A stretch of 5,293 nucleotides of DNA, taken from NCBI GenBank assembly GCA_964405665.1, contig CAYOOT010000119.1:1-5293 (forward strand). The letters are read 5' to 3'. Position numbers and translations under genes: made by a program. The stretch is from CAYOOT01 sp964405665 (GTDB taxonomy: Bacteria > Bdellovibrionota_C > UBA2361 > SZUA-149 > CAZDWZ01). How positions within the stretch are numbered: position 1 is the first letter of the stretch; each line of letters begins with the position of its first letter. The notes under the pieces are model-generated. The model saw nothing but the letters and a program-made list of their open reading frames with translations. It had not been told where the DNA came from and ran no database searches. Positions 1-5,293 of this stretch are shown piece after piece.

Positions 1-162
1 TTTTGGGCTATTAAATTATCTTTTTCCACTATTTAGTTATGCTTACTTTGCTCTAAAGTTTACTTAAAAAGATAGCAGTATTTTCTTTTCTAAACTGAAG
101 GAAGCCTACTAACCCTCTAATTTAACTAAGAAAATTAAAAGCAGAACCAAACTCCATAAAAA

Positions 163-190
163 TTGTTTTCAAAAAATCACTAATTACTAA
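163..190 (+). promoter_or_regulatory. Weak candidate promoter for the giant gene
   Basis: TTGTTT (163-168) and TACTAA (185-190) are separated by 16 bases and could serve as -35 and -10 elements, which would give a leader of about 50 bases. The match is modest and AT-rich sequence produces such pairs easily. No better pair was found in 1-250. The gene could also be transcribed from beyond the left edge. Confidence 0.2.
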
Positions 191-221
191 AAAACTTACA
201 TAACAAATGGGGGTAGATGCC

Positions 222-242
222 TAAAATTATTTAGAAATTTTA
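222..242 (+). promoter_or_regulatory. AT-only hairpin immediately before the start codon
   Basis: TAAAATT (222-228) and AATTTTA (236-242) are perfect complements around a 7-base loop, ending 8 bases before ATG 251. The stem has no G-C pair, so it is weak. It sits where a ribosome binding site would be expected and where none is visible; the only G-run, GGGGG at 209-213, is on its far side. A role in translation is speculative. Confidence 0.2.
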
Positions 243-250
243 AATATAAA

Positions 251-775
251 ATGTCAGGAAGATCAATAAACAATACAAGAAATGCAGAAGTTGCAAAAAA
301 CAATATTGCATTAAACTCAGCAGCTCATTTAAACCTAAATCAATCAAGCGAAAATCTAAGTAACAGGACAGCTAACCTTCCAGAAATAGCAGAACTAAAA
401 AAAATCCTAGATCCAGAACTAAACGAAAAAATAGAACAACAAGTAAAGCTTAGATACCTCTCAGGAAGCCTTAGTGAAATCCATCGCAAATTAGAAATGT
501 CTAGAGAGGAAAAAGGAATAGATCCAAACTTAGATCAAGAAATAACAAATATAAAAGATAAGAAAGAAAAATTAAAAAATATATTGTATTCTAATTGGGA
601 AGTAATAAAGAAAGAACTTCTTTCTTTAGGAAAAACAAATTCAGAAATTAACGATATCGAAAGAAGTCTTCAAAAGGTTGAAATTAAATCCCATGGTGAT
701 TATCAAGAATATCAAAAACAACACGAGGATGCACAACAAGCTGCACAGCTAAAAGAATTGAATAAAAAAAGCTGG
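251..775 (+). other. N-terminal polar and coiled-coil-like region (residues 1-175)
   Basis: Residues 1-45 are dominated by Asn, Ser, Ala and Thr with few hydrophobics, so they are probably disordered. Residues 46-175 alternate Lys/Glu-rich stretches with spaced Leu/Ile (around LKKILDPEL at 49-57, IKDKKEKLKNIL at 101-112 and INDIERSLQKVEI at 133-145), as expected for long amphipathic or coiled-coil helices. There is no N-terminal hydrophobic segment of signal-peptide type. Such a start is compatible with delivery by a type III or similar system that reads an unstructured N-terminus, but composition alone cannot show that. Confidence 0.5.
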
Positions 776-3700
776 TATCAACGGATAGCCGATCCACTAC
801 TGCGAATAATCCTACAAAGTCCTGAATTGATAAAACAACAAGTGGGACTACTCTTTGGAGGATATCGAGAGTTAACTCTAGGAATGATTGAATCTCTAAG
901 CGCCGGTAGGACAATTGTGGAATCATGGGATAATTCAGTAGTGAGATCTGGAAACTATATTGAGAATTATCGAAAGCAATGTGAGAAAGAAAAAAGAAGT
1001 AATCATATCGGCTCAATCCTAGGAAACACTGCAGAGTTTGCCAGAGGGAACTTGATCAGTGATTTAATTACCCTTCATCCGATTACTGCCTATGCTAATC
1101 CAGTCATGGAAATAGTTGATGCCATCTATGATGAAGCACTCTTAAAGACAACAAATAATTTTACTACTTACATGGGCGGAGAGGAAACTCTAAGTTATAT
1201 CGAACTGAAGAAATTACAATCTACTAATATTTACTTTAAGGCAGGTAAAATTTCTCTCGATGTTGCAAAAATTGCTGGATCCTTAGCCCTTAGTCCTCAA
1301 ATAGCAGCACAACAAGGCATCTTATCTCAAGTAAAAATAGCAGAAAATGTTGTAAAAAATAATTTTCTTTTCTCTGGAGTTATTTCCACAGGGCAAGAAC
1401 TTAAATCACTAAGTATGCCCCACTCAGAAGAAACAAATAAAAAATTTAGTTTATTGCAAACACTTACGAACATCTCCAGCAATACTCTTGCTAACACAGC
1501 AAACTCAATTGGCATGGCTGGTACTGTAGATGCCTTAGGCAAAGGTTATCTTGGCCTTAACAAGCTTCGGCTTCCCCAATCAAAACTTAATCAGCTGAAT
1601 ACGCAAATAGCTCAAAACAAAGCAATGACTAAATTTCAATTAGGAAATACGCTCTATCAAACAGTAGATGATTTAAATGACTTTTTAGACTCTGCCAAAG
1701 ATACTTCACAAAACTTAGATTGGACAAACCCACTAAATGCCCTTGGCCATGCTTTGGTATTGGGAGCAACTACCAAAGATTTAATGGGAAATGGCCCAAA
1801 CGATCGTAGTCCATTTGATAATTTCTCAAGAGAACAATTAATCACTAAGGCCGATCAAGCAATTCTGGATTATGGAGATACTCTTACTATAGAACAGTTT
1901 GATAATCTCTTAGAGCAAAAGCATGAAGTTGAAGCTAGAGCTTTTGATATTAATAAAAACGATGCTCGACATATTGATTTAAATGGCAGAGATACAATAG
2001 CCTATTATAGCTTTAATAAGGAAGTTCTTTACTTTGAATCACAACTGCATGTCATTGCATATAGAAACCAAAGAGCAATGGAACTTTCTTCTGGCTGGGG
2101 ATGGACGGAAATAGATTCTAAGGGAACAATGGCCTTTTATGATCAAGAACAAGATCTAATCGCTGCCACTTCACCAGGAAATATTAAATCAAAAAGAGAT
2201 CTAATTATTCATCGTTCTTTTTTGGTACATGAAATTGCGCATAAGAAAGGACTAATGAGTGAAAGTTTGGCTTACCTCGCTCAGGCTCAATATTTACTTG
2301 AGTATGGATACCAAATGGTTTTTGCAGAAGGTGGAAATAAATTTGAAATAGTAGAAATCTCAGATGATAGAGCTCACTCATTTCTACTTCCAGAGATAGA
2401 AACTATTCAATACTTTGTTTCTCAAAAAGAAAATATTTACGGCAGCAGGCAAAAAACGGATTCAATCAATAGTATTTTAGCATCCTCTTTCAATGAGAAC
2501 AGAGAAGAAAATGAAAAAAGATTTTTTCGAGATTTAGAAGCAAAGGATCTAGAAACAGTTGTTAAGGAAAGAGCAGATTATTCTCTTTCTTTAAAAGACA
2601 TTGCTTTGCTTCTTGCAAGAGAAGAAAAAGTCATAGTTTGGAATTTCATAAAGCTATATGGATTAGATAATTACAACGATTACTACGATGTTGCTCTAGC
2701 TTGCGCAAAGTTTAATATCAAACAGTTCTTTAGTAATATTAAAAGTTTTAAATTTGAAAAAGATCATGTGTATGCTTTAGCTAAAGAATGCTTAATTATC
2801 GATCCACAAGTAACTTTTAAGAGATTGGATCTCCTAACTCGACTAGAAGAACAAGATGTCTTTGATTTAGCCACTGAATGTTGCAATTTATTTCCAATAA
2901 AGTTTGCTGAAAATATAAATCTAATAATTGATCGATTCAATCCTTCTCAAAGAAGGACACTGGCACTACAGTGCGCAGAAAATGATCCTGCAGCAACAGC
3001 AAGAAAAATAAAAGATTTTAAAATAACAAATCAAGATGACATCGTGTATGTTGCACAAAAATGTGCCTCTCTTTCTGGCAAAGCAACAATGCTGCATATC
3101 GAAAAATTTAACATCAAGGATCCAGAAGATGAGTTCTTTGTGCTTTTGATGTGCTTAAGACAAGACCCCGTAGGTGCTTTTCACCAATTGAGAAAAATAG
3201 ATCAATTCAATCAGGAGCAATTAATTGAACTTGCTACCGAAGCAATGCTGTCTAATCCTTCTGGCTCTTTAGCCTTGTTAGATCGGTTTGACATAGAAGT
3301 AATTGATCAATTTGGAACTTATTCTACTCAAGCAAAAGAAGTATTTTGGAAACCACTCTTAAAAAAAGCAATATTTTCTAAGGATTTACCCCAGGCTCTA
3401 GAAATTCTTGGAATATTTGAAAATGGCAATAAGCTCTTTGAAACTTCAGAAATGTTAAATAAGGATAAATTACCTTTATTTGAAAAATTGGAAAAGTTTG
3501 CTTTAGCTGAATATTCGCTTAGAGAAGATGAAGTAGCAACTCTCAAATGTATTTCTGAGATAATATCAAAATGGCATATTATTCCATCAGGAGCGATGGA
3601 AGCTCTAATTTCCCTAACTTCAGATGAACTTACCTCTGAAATGAATTTAAAAATTAGAAATTACATTAGTGGCCTTTGCGTTATGTATGGGTCAACTTTT

Positions 3701-5176
3701 GGAGATAGCATTTGCATGGAGTTAAGTAAGTTATTTAAGGCGAACAAAGATTTTCATATTTTACAGAGAATAGATATTTATGGGGAAGCCATTTATTATT
3801 ATGAAGCGGTCAATGATTTCCTCTCTACCGGTTTCAGAGGTTTTAGCGTTGCCACATATCAGGCATTTTGGTCAGCCTATCAACAAGATAAATATTCTGC
3901 TCTCAGATTAATAAGAGAATGGCAGGCATGGAGTAGACAAATTGCAAAAGGTGAGGAATTGCCACCTAAAATAAAAAATAATCCCTTATATCCTTGTTTG
4001 GTGATCGCTGCATATAGACCAGTTGGAATGAACATAGTCCGCGTTGAGAGTTTACTAGCTAGCGTTCCAGATAGGACCAAACACCTCAGTGGTTTAGCAA
4101 TGCCTTCATTTAAAACAATAGAGCTATTTGATAAAGATAGCATTACACATACTGAAGGAAGAAATTTAGAAATTACAAAAATTAGGGAAATTGAAAATAT
4201 CTTAATGAATGCTATTAAATATTCGAGTATGGAAGGAATTTATACTTCAACAATCTTGTTTGAAGCAATCAAAGTAGGATCTCTTAATAAAGAAAAATTA
4301 ATAGCTTTAATTTATAAATTAAATATTGGTCCGATTAGAGAAAAGATAAATGAATTAATACTTCTTAAAGAAATTGGAAATGATTTAGAAAGCAATTCTC
4401 AGATATTTTATAATTTAAATCAAAGACTAGTTCTTCTAAACGAAATTCTTTACCTTTGTTCCTCAACGCAATTTATCAAAGTTCTTGAAGATACTTTACC
4501 CCTAGCTACTATCGAATTTGAAAACTCATTAAGACCATATTTAGAAAAGAAACCAGGATTTAGACATTTGATTGGCCACCCGGAATTATTTTCAAGGTTA
4601 TTTCGTTCATATATTCTAAATGTTTTAGAAACTGCATTTAATAAAGATACTAATGTTATAAAAAAAGAAAGAAAGAAATTAAAAACAGTTGCTAGCACAG
4701 AGCTGCAATCAATTCAAGGAACTATTACTAAAACTACTGAGTCATTTTTCGCAAGAGCTTCTGCCGGTCTTTGCACCGCAGAAGACATGTATAGCTGGAA
4801 TAACAAAAATTTTTTACAAATAAACATTGTTGATATTAATAATCATTTAGTTGTGGGAAATGTTCAGATGCTTAGGCACTTAGATGAACAAAGTGGTCAG
4901 ACTTATTTAATAATTCGCATCAATCCATCAAGTGAATTTTTAAAAGGAACTGAACCAGAAAGACTTGCTGCGGCAATGATTTCTCTTGCAGTAAGTGTTG
5001 CTGAGTTAAATAATTATATCCCTTGCTTGCCCGAAAATGATGAAAATCTTGTTTTAACAAATCGTAAAGAATTAATCCCAACACTCCAAGCAAGGTATGG
5101 TAAAAAGATCACCCTAAATCCCAAGGCAAGAATTGCTAATAAGATGTTCATCGAAACTATTTATTTACTAAATTAA
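251..5176 (+). CDS. Giant multidomain protein with HExxH metallopeptidase-like module and AxxC helical repeats (1641 aa)
   Basis: I do not recognise the full-length protein; function is inferred from its parts. Residues 1-45 are polar and Asn/Ser-rich with no signal peptide. Residues 46-175 are charged and coiled-coil-like. Residues 176-510 are mostly helical, rich in Ala, Leu and Asn, without a clear membrane span. A probable zinc peptidase module follows, with HEIAH at 660-664 and candidate third ligand Glu671. Seven 30-residue helical repeats with AxxC motifs cover 800-1009. Residues 1015-1490 are helical and unassigned. An alpha/beta domain with Cys1508 closes the protein (1497-1641). The frame is uninterrupted. 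ATG 251 is the first ATG after the in-frame stop at 188-190, and the next in-frame ATG is residue 83. No good Shine-Dalgarno lies within 5-12 bases of it. The size, modularity and lack of a signal suggest a secreted effector or toxin-like protein, or a large cytoplasmic protease/scaffold. The coding call is near certain; the role is not. Confidence 0.95.
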   Translation: MSGRSINNTRNAEVAKNNIALNSAAHLNLNQSSENLSNRTANLPEIAELKKILDPELNEKIEQQVKLRYLSGSLSEIHRKLEMSREEKGIDPNLDQEITNIKDKKEKLKNILYSNWEVIKKELLSLGKTNSEINDIERSLQKVEIKSHGDYQEYQKQHEDAQQAAQLKELNKKSWYQRIADPLLRIILQSPELIKQQVGLLFGGYRELTLGMIESLSAGRTIVESWDNSVVRSGNYIENYRKQCEKEKRSNHIGSILGNTAEFARGNLISDLITLHPITAYANPVMEIVDAIYDEALLKTTNNFTTYMGGEETLSYIELKKLQSTNIYFKAGKISLDVAKIAGSLALSPQIAAQQGILSQVKIAENVVKNNFLFSGVISTGQELKSLSMPHSEETNKKFSLLQTLTNISSNTLANTANSIGMAGTVDALGKGYLGLNKLRLPQSKLNQLNTQIAQNKAMTKFQLGNTLYQTVDDLNDFLDSAKDTSQNLDWTNPLNALGHALVLGATTKDLMGNGPNDRSPFDNFSREQLITKADQAILDYGDTLTIEQFDNLLEQKHEVEARAFDINKNDARHIDLNGRDTIAYYSFNKEVLYFESQLHVIAYRNQRAMELSSGWGWTEIDSKGTMAFYDQEQDLIAATSPGNIKSKRDLIIHRSFLVHEIAHKKGLMSESLAYLAQAQYLLEYGYQMVFAEGGNKFEIVEISDDRAHSFLLPEIETIQYFVSQKENIYGSRQKTDSINSILASSFNENREENEKRFFRDLEAKDLETVVKERADYSLSLKDIALLLAREEKVIVWNFIKLYGLDNYNDYYDVALACAKFNIKQFFSNIKSFKFEKDHVYALAKECLIIDPQVTFKRLDLLTRLEEQDVFDLATECCNLFPIKFAENINLIIDRFNPSQRRTLALQCAENDPAATARKIKDFKITNQDDIVYVAQKCASLSGKATMLHIEKFNIKDPEDEFFVLLMCLRQDPVGAFHQLRKIDQFNQEQLIELATEAMLSNPSGSLALLDRFDIEVIDQFGTYSTQAKEVFWKPLLKKAIFSKDLPQALEILGIFENGNKLFETSEMLNKDKLPLFEKLEKFALAEYSLREDEVATLKCISEIISKWHIIPSGAMEALISLTSDELTSEMNLKIRNYISGLCVMYGSTFGDSICMELSKLFKANKDFHILQRIDIYGEAIYYYEAVNDFLSTGFRGFSVATYQAFWSAYQQDKYSALRLIREWQAWSRQIAKGEELPPKIKNNPLYPCLVIAAYRPVGMNIVRVESLLASVPDRTKHLSGLAMPSFKTIELFDKDSITHTEGRNLEITKIREIENILMNAIKYSSMEGIYTSTILFEAIKVGSLNKEKLIALIYKLNIGPIREKINELILLKEIGNDLESNSQIFYNLNQRLVLLNEILYLCSSTQFIKVLEDTLPLATIEFENSLRPYLEKKPGFRHLIGHPELFSRLFRSYILNVLETAFNKDTNVIKKERKKLKTVASTELQSIQGTITKTTESFFARASAGLCTAEDMYSWNNKNFLQINIVDINNHLVVGNVQMLRHLDEQSGQTYLIIRINPSSEFLKGTEPERLAAAMISLAVSVAELNNYIPCLPENDENLVLTNRKELIPTLQARYGKKITLNPKARIANKMFIETIYLLN
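1928..2410 (+). other. Probable HExxH zinc-metallopeptidase module (about residues 560-720)
   Basis: The core is a hydrophobic helix, FLVHEIAHKKG at 657-667, whose HExxH would supply two zinc-binding histidines (660, 664) and the catalytic Glu661 in a standard zincin. Seven residues after the second histidine comes Glu671 in the helical stretch SESLAYLAQAQYL (670-682), the best candidate for a third zinc ligand of gluzincin type. Asp705, Asp706 and His709 (SDDRAHSF, 704-711) are alternatives. Just upstream, TMAFYDQEQDLIAA (626-639) reads as a beta strand and turn, as the edge strand of zincins often does before the HExxH helix. Domain borders are guesses. The exact peptidase family is not identified, and the substrate is unknown. 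Confidence 0.65.
2648..3277 (+). repeat. Seven tandem 30-residue helical repeats with a recurring AxxC motif (residues 800-1009)
   Basis: Units begin near residues 800, 830, 859, 893, 920, 950 and 980, and a partial unit starts at 1010 (LDRFDIE). Each opens with a hydrophobic-x-x-hydrophobic motif (IKSF, IDRF, IKDF, IEKF) and then a second helix with AxxC. The cysteines fall at 818, 847, 877, 908, 938 and 968, spaced 29, 30, 31, 30 and 30. The seventh unit has Ala998 at that position, and the sixth has Leu965 in place of the alanine. A degenerate unit may precede the array (SLKDIALLLAREE, 780-792). Two helices per 30 residues implies an alpha-solenoid, usually a binding surface. The repeats are diverged at amino-acid level, with no obvious DNA-level identity, so the array looks old rather than recently expanded. 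Confidence 0.85.
3293..4720 (+). other. Unassigned helical middle region (about residues 1015-1490)
   Basis: No family is recognised. The stretch is predicted by eye to be mainly helical. It includes an aromatic-rich segment at about 1170-1230 (YYYEAVNDF at 1182-1190, YQAFWSAY at 1203-1210, REWQAWSRQ at 1222-1230), a more loop-like part with PPKIKNNPLYP (1238-1248) and SVPDRTKHLSGLAMP (1271-1285), and then amphipathic helices to about 1490. A very basic patch, KKERKKLK at 1471-1478, lies just before the C-terminal domain and may be a linker. The aromatic cluster and PDR-type loop suggest a folded domain rather than a spacer. Confidence 0.4.
4739..5173 (+). other. C-terminal alpha/beta domain with Cys1508, possibly GNAT-like (residues 1497-1641)
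   Basis: The texture changes here from all-helical to alpha/beta. After ARASAGLCTAEDMYSW (1501-1516) come three likely strands, FLQINIVDI (1521-1529), LVVGNVQML (1533-1541) and TYLIIRINPS (1551-1560). A long helix follows (PERLAAAMISLAVSVAEL, 1569-1586), then a short strand (YIPCLP, 1589-1594), a helix containing TNRKELIPTLQARYG (1603-1617) and a final strand near KKITLNP (1618-1624). This order, with an Asn-Pro at the end of the third strand and a late Asn and Tyr, resembles the acetyltransferase (GNAT) topology, but the usual R/Q-x-x-G-x-G/A acyl-CoA loop is absent. The resemblance may be only topological. Cys1508 in a GLCTAED context is another candidate functional residue. Confidence 0.4.
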
Positions 5177-5184
5177 GGTATTTC

Positions 5185-5213
5185 TTGACTATATTCTTTT
5201 AAAAGAATATAAT
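5185..5213 (+). promoter_or_regulatory. Strong sigma70-type promoter for the TetR-like gene
   Basis: TTGACT (5185-5190) and a perfect TATAAT (5208-5213) are separated by exactly 17 bases, close to the ideal housekeeping promoter. It points toward the start codon at 5239, and transcription would be expected to begin near 5220, giving a leader of only about 20 bases. The -35 element starts 8 bases after the stop codon of the giant gene. The spacer and part of the -10 element are occupied by a 22-bp palindrome, and a second inverted repeat covers the expected start site. Confidence 0.8.
5190..5211. promoter_or_regulatory. Perfect 22-bp palindrome filling the promoter spacer (possible operator)
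   Basis: TATATTCTTTT (5190-5200) is followed directly by its exact reverse complement (5201-5211). It spans from the last base of the -35 element into the -10 element, so a dimeric protein bound here would block RNA polymerase. It has no spacer for a hairpin loop and only two G-C pairs, so a terminator role is unlikely. Whether a regulator uses it is not known. Confidence 0.55.
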
Positions 5214-5227
5214 ACCAACCAGTTGGT
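5214..5227. promoter_or_regulatory. Inverted repeat ACCAAC-CA-GTTGGT, probable TetR-type operator
   Basis: Two perfect 6-base arms around a 2-base centre lie directly after the -10 hexamer, over the expected transcription start, and 11 bases before the start codon of a TetR-like gene. TetR-family repressors typically bind short, near-perfect inverted repeats in their own promoters, so this is the best candidate for autoregulation. It is the only G/C-containing symmetric site in the gap. Confidence 0.7.
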
Positions 5228-5238
5228 TTGTAATTTTC

Positions 5239-5293
5239 ATGAAAACAACAAAAGAAATAATCTCCAAAGGCGAACAAAGCAAAAGGGTAATCC
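5239..5293 (+). CDS. TetR-family transcriptional regulator, N-terminus only (truncated by window edge)
   Basis: Eighteen codons are visible: MKTTKEIISKGEQSKRVI. The KGE-x-S/T-K/R-x-x-I pattern is typical of the opening of helix 1 in the TetR DNA-binding domain, which normally continues into an ILDAA-type motif; here the window ends first. The gene is on the same strand as the giant protein, 62 bases after its stop codon, and has its own near-consensus promoter with an inverted-repeat operator candidate at the start site. No clear Shine-Dalgarno is seen in the short leader. Ligand and target genes cannot be told from this fragment; what it controls is probably downstream of the window. The family call rests on a short stretch plus the operator context. 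Confidence 0.7.
   Translation, partial: MKTTKEIISKGEQSKRVI

Noticed and set aside
2..67. Frame open from the left edge to TAA at 65-67, with a hydrophobic translation (FGLLNYLFPLFSYAYFALKF)
   Set aside because: It could be the tail of an upstream membrane protein, but 21 codons of T-rich DNA with no other evidence are not enough to call a gene.
118..137. TAATTT/AAATTA inverted repeat in the upstream region
   Set aside because: A 6-bp A/T-only stem with an 8-base loop is expected by chance at this base composition.
207..234. Two overlapping mini-frames before the giant gene (ATG at 207 encoding MGVDA and ATG at 217 encoding MPKII)
   Set aside because: Each is five residues long, neither has a ribosome binding site at a useful distance, and such frames are common by chance.
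245..250. TATAAA directly before ATG 251 as a -10 element
   Set aside because: Transcription from it would start inside the coding region, after the start codon, so it cannot serve this gene as annotated.
684..4698. Several open frames of 62-110 codons on the minus strand inside the giant gene
   Set aside because: They lie wholly within the long plus-strand gene, have no recognisable domains and are what the opposite strand of an A-rich coding sequence is expected to give.
5190..5211. The 22-bp palindrome as a rho-independent terminator of the giant gene
   Set aside because: It has no loop bases, only two G-C pairs and no T-tract after it, and it overlaps a near-consensus promoter; an operator-like site fits better.
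1..5293. CRISPR array, tRNA, rRNA or insertion sequence
   Set aside because: No short direct repeats with spacers, no tRNA-like cloverleaf noticed in the non-coding parts, no transposase features and no terminal inverted repeats were seen.

Overview
The window is AT-rich bacterial DNA (roughly one third G+C by eye) read with the standard code. It is dominated by one very long plus-strand gene (251-5176, 1641 codons), followed by the first 18 codons of a second plus-strand gene that starts at 5239 and runs off the right edge. Nothing in the sequence fixes the lineage. The low G+C, a TetR-type regulator and a giant, signal-peptide-less, effector-like protein would suit a host-associated or predatory low-GC Gram-negative, or a candidate-phylum genome, but this is only a guess.

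Layout: 1-250 is an AT-rich upstream region with no supported gene. It holds a weak promoter candidate and a short AT hairpin just before the start codon. The giant protein reads as several modules: a polar Asn/Ser-rich start (about residues 1-45); a charged, coiled-coil-like part (about 46-175); a long helical, Ala/Leu/Asn-rich region (about 176-510); a probable zinc-metallopeptidase module with HEIAH at 660-664 and a downstream Glu671; a tandem array of 30-residue helical repeats (about 800-1010) carrying an AxxC motif in register; a long region of unknown function (about 1015-1490); and a compact alpha/beta C-terminal domain (about 1497-1641) with Cys1508. I do not recognise the full-length protein as a named family.

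The 62-base gap after the giant gene carries a near-consensus sigma70-type promoter, TTGACT-N17-TATAAT. A perfect 22-bp palindrome fills its spacer, and a second inverted repeat (ACCAAC-CA-GTTGGT) sits over the expected transcription start. The following reading frame begins like a TetR-family repressor, so the second inverted repeat is probably its autoregulatory operator. The giant gene lies upstream of this promoter on the same strand, with no convincing terminator between. It can read through into the regulator, but the regulator's promoter does not drive it.

The most interesting items are the architecture of the giant protein (HExxH module plus Cys-patterned solenoid plus C-terminal alpha/beta domain) and the two nested palindromes in the downstream promoter.
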